Origin: Hofstenia miamia
Lineage: Eukaryota > Xenacoelomorpha > Acoela > Hofsteniidae
Assembly (NCBI GenBank): GCA_900660155.1
Contig: CABFPE010000031.1
Location: forward strand, 2,092,749 to 2,156,748
Length of the DNA stretch: 64,000 nucleotides
Direction: 5' to 3'
This document shows positions 11,301 to 26,300 of this stretch, one piece after another (position 1 is the stretch's first letter; each line of letters opens with the position of its first letter). Both the position numbers and the translations under genes were made by a program. The notes under the pieces are model-generated. The model did no database searches. It was not told where the DNA came from and saw only the letters and a program-made list of their open reading frames with translations.

Positions 11301-14300
11301 AGCATTTAATTACTTGCTAAATATTATTGTGTCTCCAGTGAAAGGTACAAAGAAAAGTTATTAAAACACAAAAAGCTATCACTGCTTAGACATTATTTTT
11401 ACAGAGCGTTGACTTAGGAAAGTCGCCCAATCAAATTTAATTTGGTTTCTTCAAGATTGGAAAGATGATAATATTGACAGGTTAATGTCTTTGTCAAAAT
11501 GAAACAATATGTGGGAAGTAAAAGAAAGAAGACCTTAAAAATAATACAATGTCAAAAATAACATACCCTTCTGGAAAATGTTTGTGACCGTTTTATTGTT
11601 GTACGCATGTTTTCCACACCAGCGATATTAAGAGGGTTGGAGAGAAAGGCAGAGCTGAGCAGCGGGAGAATCAGGCCCACAAGCCAGAGCAATAGTGAAC
11701 CACTCAGCGGTGGAGGGAGAAAGAATATATCACAAATCAACTGAAGAAACACCAGCGACAGATGACAAGAGAGAAGAAACGTCATTGCCACTTTCAGATT
11801 CTCATCAATACAATAGGCCTAAATTACATATATATATATATGTGCAAAACCTAATTTAACTGATATGCACTTATATAAATCCGGGATAAATCAAGTAATA
11901 CTTTGGTGCAAACTGAAAGAGGCTACCACAGAATTTCAAATGATTAATTGTAATCAAATATATAGTTTCATCTTCTAGATTGCTATTATTTGGAACATTT
12001 TGTCCAATTCAGATCATGTGATACCGAATTTACGCTCAATTGCAAACAACGTGATAAAAAGAATAGTTAAAAACATGTGTGATCCATTAATAATCGGACT
12101 AAAAAATAAAATATGAGGTTGGCAACTAAGTTTTGGTACTTCATTTAATGTATTTTATTTAATTGGACTCTAATTAAAGTTGTCTATGTTTATCAAACTT
12201 TGAATAATTAAAATGGAATTTTCAAGTTGAGAAAAATTCATTTTAGTGTTGATCTTCTAATGCAGAAAAGCTGCTCCAAACATTTGCATTCTAATAAGGA
12301 GAATGAAATAACAACACGTGACTGGTGCCCATTTTCCACCAAAGAATTTACATTTGTTTTGGTTTCTTTCAAATGATGTGTGATGCTTCGTTTAATAATA
12401 TGTAAAACTATGTGATTGGCTGGACAGCTTATTCTCATCAAAATCTTGTGATTTCTACTGGGGATACTTTACTTATTAAATAGTTGTTAGTTTCATTAAC
12501 TAAAAAGGCGGCAAGTTAGTTGCCAACGAAATACTTAATTTCAAGTAGAGTTAACATGTTTTAAAAAACAATGCAAAAATCGATTTAAAACAACTATGCT
12601 TTAAACATGTAAACACAAGCAGGAACATATTAAAATGAGAGAAAAACGACATCGCATTTAAAGTGGTTTGTTGAACAAGTAAATTTTTTAGCGATGCTTT
12701 CAAATGAGATGATGGAAGTATCACAAAAATAAAAACTGCACTTCAAAAGCCATTATTTAAAAACATCTTAAAAGATAAAGCAGATTATTAATATAACAGC
12801 ATTAAGGAATATAAAAACAATATGCCTTCCACTGCAGATACATGTAAATGATAAATCCAAAAATTTCAAGAATAGTGCTATATATAGAAACACAGAATGC
12901 CTAGAAAATTTAAGAAACAATTTAAATGTTAGTGTCGGTATTTTGTGCATCTAAATTAATCTACTACCAGCTTGTATGAACTACAAACTAGAAATCTGCA
13001 AAATTACAAAATAGAGTTGTCTGCAATCAGTCAATTATTGATGCAAGATCCATGAAATATTTTGGTACTATGATAAAAGATTATTAGTAATATTCTGATA
13101 CAGGTCTCAGTTGCAGTCCCATGCTATCCATTGCTACTGAAGCATTTAGTCCAGGTCCCCATCCCATGAAAGGAGTAAATCTTAATTCAAGCAATTCAGA
13201 AGAATAATAATGCTTTCAACCCATTCTTAATTAAATTTCCTGAATTAGATATGTAAAATCTTATTGAATTATTGTATTATGGTCACTTAGTCATTGGCAA
13301 ATATACTTTGAAAAGTTTTTTTAATCATTCTAACCCATCGTATATATTGATGTAAATAGATTTATGATTCTGAATTAGCTTACAGAAACAATCCTGACAT
13401 AAACGACAAGATCATTGGGCAAAGTCAAAATTGGACAAAATCGATTTACAGTCATAAATTATCATACTTATTACGAAGTTCATTAAATAAAACAAAGCAA
13501 AATTTAAAATATTGAATTTAACCTGAATTATCCTAGCGTTACCATATGGTAACGCTAACATATTTGGCCACACTGCATTAAGAAATGATCAAATTGCAAT
13601 CTATTGCATGTTTTGACAACATAATATTTTCACTACATTTTTCAAATGTCATAAAAATTTTTGCAGCTACATGAGGACTGCAGTTAGAGCAATTTTCCAA
13701 AGAAAGAAATCTTAAATAAAAAATTCAGGATAATTCAGGTTAAAATGCTTTCAAAAACCATAGCCGTTGTTTAAAAAAATATATCTTAAATGCCGCTTTC
13801 GGTTAATGCTAAGAAAAATAGATTCGTATAATAAAGATATACACAGCCTTCCTAGACTCCTAAAATTATAGATTGCAATGAATTATAAATTAATATTTAA
13901 ATAAGAGCTTAATACAGTGGGCTTTCAATAACTAAAATTCACACAAATGACTATAGATTTAGTTAAAGAGACGAAATCGATGTAGGTTTCACAGAAAACA
14001 CATTATAAATTTAGCAATAATCTTAGAAATTAAAATTGACAAAAATCAAAATAATTAACAGTGATGTGCCACTTTAAATCATACACGCTTTGATTAGAAT
14101 ACTAGAATTGGGAAAAGGGTTATTTAAAACCTACTTTTCCAATCTAAGTATAATGCGAAATACAAGCTAGACAAGGTTTCATTATCCTTCAAAAATGTTT
14201 TAAAATGCTTCTATTCTATTCAGAAAAAATTTCAGTTAAACTGTTAACCAACAAGTAAATTACAACACATGGTGCTTGTTGAGGGAACAGTATGCTATTG

Positions 14301-17300
14301 AAAGAGTAAAAAATAGAAAACAACTATCTAGGTTACATTGAGTGTTGAATTATAAAACAGTGGGATTTATTAGAACTAGAGGTAATGCCCTATATTACAA
14401 TCTTTCGTTTTTTATAAGAATTATATAAATAGAGCCAGGTTTTAATGATTCTTAATGATTTCTGCAGGTCAAATAGTAGCTATTTATAAGAAGGAATCGG
14501 AGGTTTCAATATTTGAACGATTTTCATAAATGCTAAACTAAGAGGCAAGAATTATGAAAAACTAATTTTTTTAAACAATATAAACAAGTGCTGTATATAT
14601 TTTCGGATCTATGTCATCTTTTATTTTGATCGCTAGAAAAGGTGAAAAACAGAAACAATATTATTGTTGGTGTAGAACACACAAAAACAGAAAATTTGCC
14701 AACATCTCAGTACATTAGTTTTTCAGAAATCTCTGAATTAATATTTTAAGCCTCATGTAGATTCTTAAATAATTTTTAAATTTGGAACATTTTGAGCCTA
14801 ATGAGAAAAAATGCTTATAAAAAAGAAATAGTGTACCCAGGATTCTTTACATTTTCTAAAAAAATCTCAAGATTTCGGTTGTTTTGCATTAGATAGCGCA
14901 AGTGTGAGTAGTAAATAACAGATCCAATGCAAATTTGAGGGCATCTAGAGTTAAAATCATGGATGGTTTCGAGATAAGGCCACCTTGCACTCCCATGGAA
15001 GTCGAATGCGTGAGAAGTGGTGATGAGTAAAATGGTTGAGTAGGGAGAAGGTTTACATTTAATAAAATAAAACAAATTCTTAGTGTAATCCGAATAAAAT
15101 TGATTATAATTTATTTCGTGTTATGAGAGAAGGAATTTCACAGCGGAATAAAGAAAATATGGCGGATAATTTCTGAAAAACTGATATGACTTTTCACTTA
15201 AAGAATTAGCAAGGTACTAGAAACAAATAAATGTTAATTTTTAATGACAGGATGGGAGACGAGCAGGTGAAATGCATGATAAACACTTTCCCTGATGAGT
15301 CTCTGTTACTCCCTGTACCGATAAAAAAACTTTAAATAAAAACTTAGTGATACAACTGCTTCTATGTAGAATGTGGTTAGAGAAAATACAACTCCTTGAC
15401 CAGGTTTGGAAGAAAAGTTTATTTTTTATAGAAAAAAACGTTTTAAACGTTTAAAGCAATGTTTTTTGCTCTCAGACAGACTCACCTCACACTATTAAAA
15501 TTCTGATGAAAGCACATATATAGCAAACATCGAATTATGATGAACTTAACAAGATACATTTTCCGTTTCATAAACGTAAACAAAACGGAAGTTTTGCTAT
15601 TTTTCAGTAGAAAACGGTTATGAAAGCAATAATGGACAAAACCCAAAAATAATTTTCAAACTTTCCATAACGTCCTGTATAAATTTGAAAAAATATTTAA
15701 AAGACATTACAAAACAGTGTTTAAAACATGCCAACTACTAAATCTAAGCTCTAGAACCTCTTTCAATTAAAGCTCGCGAGGTTTATTTAAATTTATAAGG
15801 CATCTATGTCATCCCATGAAAATATATTGAATTGATATGTGTGAAGGTTTCATGCTTCGATAATTTAATTGTAGGCTTCCCCAAATATATTTTTAAAAAT
15901 CTCTGTTTATTTCCGAAAAGGAAATTTTGAAGCCCATTTAAACTATTACTGCATTTTTGATACTAATGCAGAGTAGCGTCACACAAAAAAATTAATAATA
16001 AGGTAGATAAGATATTTTTCAATAGCAAGCAACTGGTAAAACGATGTTTTACATTAAAGCAGTGTTAGCCCACATAAACTAAGCCGGTTTTTAAGCAAAA
16101 ACACCGGTCAATATTGAATAGTTCACTATTTGAATACTTTGTCAGGGTGTTTAGTTCAGAGTGTCAAAAGTTTGATTTTAAAAATTTAAAAAAGCAATGC
16201 ATTTTAGAAACAATATAATGCATATGATTCTTTCCAACATAGTGCATAATACTAAAAAAATAGAGAAGATAAAGATCAAAATAACGTAAGATTGAAAAAT
16301 ACATACACTCTTGCTGGGACAGGGTCACTTAGACAACGGCTACACATCAAGTTTGGCTTTAGTAAAAAAATATGCATGATGGTAGGATTTCAAATGTGGA
16401 AAACTTAAAACGCCTCGTACAGTATATAAAAACATCTCGCTCAAATAACAATGTACTAATTAACTTTAGAAAGGTATTACTCAATATGGTTCAGGTCCAA
16501 TACCTTTCTACAGGTGTAACATATATTTTGAATAAATAAATAAATACGAATATAATCTTTACCAAATTGCTGATATGAAAATATTTTTAATAAGCCATTA
16601 GCAATTGATTATCGTGAATTCTCGCATGTGTTTACAAGATTATAAATCAAAACCATTGTTTTAGCTGTATTTTGTATTTCAAGTCTAAGTAACACAAAAA
16701 TATTCGAATACGCCAAATTGGTTATAAAAGGAGAATTTCATTTCAAATATTTGAGAATATAGAAGCTATTGAAACAAAATTTCATAACAAAACACTGATA
16801 CATGAGACTGCCTCCACTTTTATTCAGTAAGAATTGGACAACAACAGCCAAAGAAATGCTACCAGGAGCTTATTCTATACATTTTGCCATATCCACTTAA
16901 AAATCATTTCAATTGCTGATTTGATAATGGGCCACAATTGGGAAAACATTAGGGCTAACTAACAGTTCCTTTCCATGCATTATACTCAAATACAAAAACT
17001 AGAATTCATCTATGAGTATATACGACAGGCTTATCCAGTAGGGTGGGGATCCGTGGGGTCCCATGCGGATTCCCATCAACATCGTGAGAGAGAGGGTAGG
17101 GTGTTTGGTGAGTGGAAATGTAATCTCGCCTCATGGGTTCCATGAGGATTTTTGGGACAAGTGCTGTACTTCTAAACTCAATTATATTGTCATCCAACTC
17201 AAAAAAGTCAAAGCATAATTATTGTTATTCTCTTAGTAATAGTTTTCTCTGTATAAAACTGCATTAGTAAAAGATAAACTACTTGTCAAAAATTATTTTT

Positions 17301-20300
17301 CAAAATTCTGATTTCCTAAATGAGAATCAGTTTGGTTCATCACCAAAATAAAAAGCAAGGTGGGCAGAAATGATTTGGAACGGTCCACTAAAACTTAAGG
17401 TGTCAACTCCGCACATCTTCGGAAGAATGGTGATCTTGAAAAACATTTTTGTTGCAATTGTTTAGTACTTAAATATAGCCCTTCTTTAGATTATATATAT
17501 ATATATATATATATAATCAAATTTCATAAATTTATCGAAAGATAAGCAAAAATAGTTAGTATAAACATGTACTTGTACATTCGTGGGGTTTCATGGGGAT
17601 CCACACGGAAATTTTCATGTGGTTGGGTGGACCGGTCAGCAAAATTCTGCCCCATGTACAAGCCTGGTATATAGTGTGACACCGACACATAAAATCGAAT
17701 AATTAAAATAGATTTTTCCAATGTTAACGTAATCTCCACCATGAACTAATAGTTCAACAATCCAGTTAATGAACCTAACCAGTGTGCATAATTAATTACA
17801 TCATAGTTTAGTGAAGCACGATTAGATTTAGAGATAGGAAATTCAATTCAACAGCTGTTTCAAATTACTAAATGGATTAAAATGGCACAATATACATGAC
17901 TTAAAGTTAAAGTGCGAATTAAATAGATACTTAAATGTTTGATCCACTGACTGGCCTGCTAATACGACTGTAGGCAACCCGATTAACCTGTCTATAAAAT
18001 GAAATAAAACAAATCTACAGTAAGCATTCACACAAACGGTAATAAATAACTAAATTTAATTATGTCAATTAGTAAATTTAGATCATATAATAAGCGCGAT
18101 CTTGTCAACTTTGTCTTTAAAATTATTAATAAATCCGTTTGTTTATAAGTCGTATGTGACTAGTATGACTTTTTTAATGCGACAACTTAACGTTAGCATA
18201 TGTTGAAAAATTTCGCACAGCATTTACATCAATCGAAAAGGCATTAATATATGAGCTTATATGTCGATGATCGGGAGATAAATACAAAGAAGTTTCTATT
18301 TAGGAACTCCCAAATTTGGCCTCTAGAGGTAAGAGAATGCGACTTTCCAATATATATAATATGAAACATGAAAACCCAATATTGGGCTAGAAAATCGGCA
18401 TTGGCAAATTCCATTAATACAAAACTGGGATTCTCATTTGACCTTTGTTCCAATTTTCTGCAATTGTTTTCGACAGGTATCAGAACTTCGATTACTTCCA
18501 TATAAGGTAATGTATAACAAGGAAAACCTCAAAATTACAATCCATCATGAGTCGAATTTTAGGAACACAAAGATGAGTTGCTTTATTAATTGTTAACTAT
18601 ATTTTTCTGTTTAGAAATAATTATGAGGAAGAATCATTAAAAATTCATTCCAATTTCCTGATCAATAAAATGCACTTACTAATTTAAAGAGTTGTACTAA
18701 CATACACCCTGGCAGCGAGTACAGCGTGAGCGAGCATGGTAACGAACCAAGAACCGCGGCCAAGCCCAGTGGTGACAGTGTGCGAGGTATGTGTGGTAAA
18801 AAAGCATTGAAATTGGATTGCTGCTGAAAACATGGAGGCGGGATCATGGGAAACACACTCAAACTAAAGTAAACTAAGTCAATTCAAATGCCTACACTTC
18901 CTCATCTATAAACATTTTAGCTCGAAAATATATCTTGATTGCAATTAATATACATATGACCAACTCCCAACCGTTTCCTTTACCTAATCAGCTCTAATAT
19001 CTTGATTGCCCCATTTGTAATGATACATAAATAAAATTACATAACAAATTTATTAGCATTAAATACAAAAACTTCAAATTGCCTCTTAGTAAAGAAGTAA
19101 CTGACTTGCGATTTATTTTTGAAATTTGAATGTTTCTTAAAGCCATTGAAAGTTACCTAATGTTAGCTTGCAAAAAAATGTCGGTGTTGGAGACATTTAG
19201 TGAGCTGCCGTAACAGGCGACGACTTCGTTGTTGTCCTGCATAATTTGCATCATTTCTCTAGTAGCTAAAACAAGGTGTTTAAATAACATTCACATAAAC
19301 AATACCGTCAGGAGTGCAGTCTGTGAAGAGAGGAACAAGCAAAGGCACGTTATCAACATGTTCCAGATGGGGTCTAATGTTCTCTATGCCTCTGGGAAGT
19401 TTAGCCTAAAACCAGATATTAGAGCAAATAGTGACATGAATCATTTAAAAAAATTACATGTGCCAACAACCACTTCCAAACAGATACTAATTAAATAAAT
19501 GAACTGTTATTAGAGAAAATCTCAAGCTAACGGGAAATTAAAAGTTTTGTAATGTGCATTTAAAGATTTAGAGTGGCTATAATATTATATGCCGATTTCT
19601 AACGATTTCGATAAAATGATAAGCAAGTTGTGATGCAGGGTTTATAGCAAATTCCCCTTGGAAACGAATTGACAGCAATTTGAGTAAACTATATAACTAG
19701 GTTTTGCACTGTATTTCTGTACAACGCAAAATACGCGTAATTGGAATGCATTAAGAAAATGTTAAAATTTTTGACATCGGATTCTTATTTCGCAGGTGCT
19801 ATTTAAATCAGAATCGGACAGGTGCGGTTTAACATGCAAGAAGTGAAATTCTAATGGGTTCGATGGAAATAAAAGTTATTGGGATGATTTGCATAAAGGC
19901 CAACAAAGATGTTAAAGTGTGTTAAGTGTGATGTTGGCGGTTGTCTTATGATATGGTTAGGGTTTTTGTTCAAATTATGCAACAAGTTTCAGTTCACTAA
20001 ATGAACAAACGGCGCACTTCAGCATCCTTGGTTTTCAGAAAAATTTTGAGGAAAGTTTCCCAATAAATAATTTTCGCTTTATTTCCTTAAATAACACTCA
20101 GATGGAAAGCCTTTTGCAAAGCTTGATTACTTATGAGCCAAAACAACTCATGGATTATTCAGGACCAAAAAATGCAGGACCATTTAACAAATTAGGTTTT
20201 TTTAACGCACTATGCGGTTTAAATTTTTTTTAAATAAATTTTATAATACGATTATTTATGTCCAAATTAAACAAATCTTAATCATATATTTCAAAAACAG

Positions 20301-23300
20301 CAATTGTTTATGAGATATACCGCAAAAAACTTTAAGGCCCATAAACATTAGAGCTAGTCCTAAGACGATTTTATCCAGGAAAGAGCAGAAAATTTTTTGA
20401 AAAATTGGATTTTATTTTAAAGATATTCTATATTCCAATATTCACATAAAAAAATCCAAAATTTTATATAATGCTTAGATAGGTTTTGAAGAGGGGAGCC
20501 TCCACACTAAAACCGCGTCTGCTATAAGCATTCGGTTCATACTTTTATACTAAATAGGTGCAACTTTGATTTTAAAAAAGAAAATATTTTATGAGCAAAT
20601 TAGTATTTTTCATTCGCAGTTAATCTATCTACTAGAATTAATGATGATATATAATTATTGATCAACGTAATTGCATGCTTTAACAAACTACAGTTGATCT
20701 ATTGTTCCGATGTGTCAGGTTGTGTTTATCACACAAGCGAGCGCTGTCATGCATAACACACTAAAACCGAAAACAGCTTAATTTCGGTAAATATTGGCAG
20801 TTGCTTATTAAAATTAAAGTAATTTGAAAATATTCTGACTAACCAATAAAACTGTAAATTATCACACTCAAATTTCTGTCTGTAAACGTCGTTGTGGTAG
20901 CATCTAACAACTTTGACTAAATATTTTGAAATTCCATAAAAAGATAGAAAAACAATCGAACATTCTGATTGGACAAGAACTCCTATGAATTTATGGAAAA
21001 CCAAGTCTCGAATCCGACAAAAAAACCAATTTAAAATACGGTTCTATGGGATCAAAATTTCCATGGGATTTTCTTAAATTGAAATCTTGGAACAAATATT
21101 TCAGTGAGACTGGGGCTAACATGTAACTGAGACGATAACTGAAGAATTGCTAATTTTGTGAAAATCGAATTGATCCAGTTGGACTACGTGAAACAAAGGG
21201 CAAAAAATATTTACAAAAAATTGCTATGCCAAAAGATAACAAAAAAAACCAAATCAATGTAGCATGATAACGGATGGTTTGGCCGATAAAATGATGCCTT
21301 TTCCCAAAGCTCAAATGCGAAATAGCTTCCTCTATTCTACCAAAAGATACGAAGTAATAAGGAAAAGTATAAAATAGTAATGGTGGATGACAACAAAATA
21401 GCAAATTTTTAAATAAATTAAAAAATGAAAACCACCATGAGGTCATCAAATAACATGCTGCTGATAGAGAAAAGTGGTGTGAATTAATTAAAGAGAGTTA
21501 GGTAGGTAATAAGAGCGCGTTGAGAAAATAAACCGATCGAAAGAAATGAATTCCATTTGGATAAGTAGACCGCAGAAAGTATATTAAAACTAATGAGATA
21601 GATTAAAATGAATTAGAGACGCAGAAACTTTCCATCAGTTAGCAAGTGAAATTAAATATATCGCTAATTTAACCAGCTTCCGCAAACGACGCGTATTCGA
21701 CATCACGTTTAGTTGGCATGTTGTCTTCACTAACCTAATAATCTACAAGATTAACATGTCATATAAGATGTGTAGTCTTTGCGCGCATATATATATATAA
21801 AAGTAAATGTACATCAGTAGCAAATTAAAATTGAAACAGGTAAAAGTCATTGTAGCAAAGGTGTGAATCGAATTGTGATTGAAAGAGACTAATTCTTTTA
21901 ATAAACTGTAGTATTGGGAATTCCTTGTTGTATTACATTCATTAATTTCGGTAATGTGTTATTGATAGCAATAGATAACAAGTGCAATAATAGCTTTGAA
22001 ACAACCGAAGCACGAAATTTAGTAAAATATTTAATCTGAGAAATGATCTCTTGAAAAAATGGGATCGTTTCAGCGAACAAAAATATAAATAAGGTCCAAT
22101 CTAAATTGGTCGAATCCTACCCAATAACTTATGAAATTAATCACAGATAATCCAAACGATAATAAAAAGAGGAGGGCAGGCTCAAATAATAACTAAAGGA
22201 AAAGAATAAATTCCAAATGATAATGAAAAGAAGAGGCACAAGTCCACTTATAATGAAGAGAAGAGGACCAAGTACTAATGATAATGTAAAGAAAAGGACA
22301 AAACCTAAATGGCATTGAATGAGGATGGCAAACCTAAATGATAATGAAAAGATGAGAATAATAACGAAAAGAGGAGGTCCCATTCAAAATGATATTGGAA
22401 AGGACCAAGTGCGAGCGATTATGAAAAAGAATAGAATCAAGTATATAAGAAAATGAAATAATGTTCCAAAACGAATCTACTAATGTCAATCGACAAGGTG
22501 TACTTAGGTTTGGAAAAAGAAATAAATCGAAATGTTTCGTTATGTCATTGCACTTAACGAGTGACAACAGTAAAATGAGTAATGCCTCGTGAGAGTTGTA
22601 TGCGATGAGTGATAGTTGAAAATGAATGTACACAATAAGCCACTGAGCTTAGACATCAATTCTCATATTCATCCCTTCACTGCTTTTGTTCACTCAACAA
22701 ATCAATGAAACATTCCAAAATTAAATACACAACAGCATATGGGTAAGACGTGTATAATCTTATTGTATTACAAGATTTAAACCATATTTACAAAACTTTA
22801 TTGTTGACGAGTGTAACTAAGATTGTCAGGTACTTTTGAATCTAATTTGAGTTGAAATTGAAAGCTCTTAAATACATATTATGTTTGCATCGTGGACTAA
22901 CTTACTGTCAAACGATTATGCAAATGACTTTATAAAGAATTTCTTGAAAATAACAGAAAAACAAATACATTAAAAGCATGATAAAATCGATTGGTGTAAA
23001 TTTTCTAAAGATTATTTTACATTAATTTAAAAAAAATGCTACATTAAAAATCAAGCAAAGCAAAGGTAGATTATTTCAAATTGTCGAGTTTGTGCTACTA
23101 AAAATATGATAAGTATACCCTATTAGAGAGATCGTAGAGGTCATCAAACACCAAATCGCTGGTAGCAGATATCTCGGAATCACATTCTCCAACTTGTGAC
23201 ATGTCTAAATAAAAATTGCAAATGACACATATTGTTATTTTATTTAGTTTTTCTGATTATTAAAAACAATTATGAGTAAATTCCTTTGAAGGAAGGACCT

Positions 23301-26300
23301 TTTAAGATCGACTTCCAAATTCAAATGTTTTCCTTCAAAATTTATAAGCATTGCTCTCTTATTCCTCCATCACGGCAATCTAAATGCCAGTTCCCATTTA
23401 TTAATGCAAGATTTAGATTTGCAATTAAACAGATTTAAGTCAATCAAGAAAAAAGTTACCAAAAAGTGAGTAGGTTATTTTAATAAAAATTTACTAAAAA
23501 GCGACTAGAAATTACAACTTGTTAAGTGTGACAAAGCCAGGTTGATTGGCAACATGCGTCCCAATATCATTGAGAAAAAACAAACAATGATGAGTGCGAT
23601 TAAATTGACATCATTGTAAAACAATTAACTGCAATGACTGTAGCCTTGAAGAAACTTTAGCATTTGATTATTTGACAAAGTTAACATTACACAGGGGTGA
23701 ACGGTATTTCACACAAATTTTTCTAAATGGAGTGTCCTTGAACAAAAATTTTTGATTTTCTTATAATGTATGTATAAAATCTCAGTTTAACTACATCAAG
23801 ATGGTATTTCTCAAATGTGTTGAATATTTCTGAAATAATTATCAACAACTATCCCTATTGACCTAAAAGGGGCATAAACTATTTCCATAGTAAAGCATAA
23901 TTGTAATAAATTGTTCAAAATTACTTGCGAATTAAAAAATTTAAATGAACAATCATGACTTTCGTGTATACTTTGAATGAATGGGCCGCCTATTAAACTG
24001 TATGTCTCTGTTAGTGGTGCGCCCTCTATCTGCTGTCTTTAGCTATGCTCATGATCAGTGGCGTAGTGAGGAAAAAATTGGGGGTGGCCTGGGCCAAATA
24101 TTTGATGAGTTCAAGGGACCTACAAAATGTTTGTTTTAAGACACAACCACCTGACGTAGAAGCCTATATACCCAAAAATTCATAAGGGTTTATATAATTT
24201 TCTACAAATTTTATTGTATTATCAACAAAAGAATCAACACCAGAATCCAAAATTTGCAAATTTGGGAGCCACGGCCCCCTGGTTACGCTCATTCTCATGA
24301 CCATCATTTTAATGGGTTCTTATGTCCTAAAAACTATCTATATTATTATGAGCGCGAAAAAACTTTGTGAAATTATGTAAATGAGAGGTATGTAAAAGCA
24401 CAAGGAAACGGCGGCAAGAGTTTTAAAATAATGCAAAAAATCATATAATGGACTTTATTGTGGGTGAAATTGCTTGAATGGAAATAATGATCGACTATGG
24501 AGTTGTTTGTCGACCTCAGGTATTATTCTTTACTTTGAAGTCAAACAATGAGAATTGTGTTAGAATACCGAGGTACCAATTTGAAAGATAAAAGCAAGAT
24601 GATGTCGCCATTTATTGTCGACTTTGTTGTTTCAATCTTTGTTTACGCTCAAATAGAGCGCCTCTCCAATCCAATGACTGTTAGAGCTATTTCGAATTAA
24701 GTCTCGGAAACAGAAGATACGTTGCGTTAATTAATAATGTTTTAAATGACGTTGCATTTACGATAACAATGAATAGATTATAGTTCACATGCGCTTTTTT
24801 GCACACCCAAATAATTTTTACCAGCATGAAGCTGTGAGAAGAAAATGAAATAATAACAACAATAATTCATTGTACCACAAAGTGGTGTATACAAATAAAT
24901 TCAAAATGAATTTATACAGAGAAAAATATGAACAAAATTAAAGAAATTAGTGACAGGAGGAACAGGTACCGAATCGCATTTATATTGAAGACCAAATTGA
25001 GATAAGGAAGAAAGAAGAAATGTGAGTAGTTGATTTTAAAAATTTCGAGGGTTAGACCGAAGATCAATTTCTAGATTTGAGATAATGAAGTTAGCAAGAG
25101 GGATTATACGGAAGAAATAATTATGAGAACAAGATGCATTGTAAATGCGAGGGAGATGAAACAAGACAGGTGAAGAACGACAATTATATGTAGGATTGGA
25201 GAATTTAAGAAAATCGGAAAAATGTCACAAAAGTAATTTGTTAAGAAAAGTGAGATCTAGAAACGTGAGAAATTGACAAAAGTCTAGCCTTAAGAAGAAA
25301 TTTTAGGTTAGAAAAGAAGAGCCAGCGAAGGCTAAACTATCATGTATTTCTAAAAGCCTAATATATACGTTAAGTTGCAATACCATACTTCAACGAATGC
25401 CTTTGCTTTATTAATCTATTTCTACGAAATGGAAAATTTAGACATTTCAAAAGTTATGACGAAATTATTTACACTGTGGTTGTTCTTTCCAAAATTCAAG
25501 CAGGAACGGGATAATTTATGGAACGTTCACTATTGAGCTGAATTTTGAAAGTCATCCACTGGTCCTTAATCTTAAGCGGGACAAAACGGAACGTCTACAA
25601 ACAAGGTCTCTTAATATTCAACTTCAATGTTCAATACTAGTGCATAATTTATGCAAATAATCTCTACAAAAACTAAAATTTTTATAACTTTTTTAAAGTA
25701 AGGGTATATTTTCACACTGAATTCAGGTAGACATTACCCACACGTTTGTAGTTGCCTACCCAATCGACAGCTGCACATTCCAACTTTGGGTCACCTTTGT
25801 CATCCACACAACCAAACAAGTATTTCAAACCCAGGTCCATATATTGTTGTAACAATATATTTTTAATTATTTCCAGAAATCGGTTGAATCTTGCGTTTGA
25901 ATGTCAATTTTTAACATTTTCCATAGTGAAAATCTAATGAAATGAAAATGAGACCTTGCTGTCAAACGCTGGCTGACGACTACAATTTTAATTTTGGTTT
26001 TATGCAATTTCATACAGGAATAAAATGGGAATATATTCATAATAAAAATGATTTATTAGCTTTAGTTTAATTGGTTTTTATTAATAATTAATGTATTATG
26101 AACTGAGTGTGGCGGTAACGCTTTAATGCTCCATTTGAAAAGCACCAGTTCCAAAATGATATTAGAATTTATTTAAATTCGGGAGAAGAATCGAAATCAT
26201 TGAAGCTTCTAATCGTTATATTAGCATTAAATGTGAAAATATTGTTATATGTAGAAAATCAATTGAATATAGTATAGTAGATAACTCAATTAAGCTAAGT

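Larger units (their letters stand above)
11819..18679 (-). other. TMEM94 intron between exons 15 and 16
   Basis: 6861-nt intron. It holds a mariner-like MITE, a TTAA-flanked MITE with a palindrome, a 12-bp hairpin near 16.48 kb and a (TA)n run near 17.5 kb. The rest shows nothing recognisable. Confidence 0.7.

Noticed and set aside
17006-17742. Two stretches with repeated catggggatcc/gtggggt words read as coding
   Set aside because: Short open frames without homology; no terminal repeats found to define a transposon.
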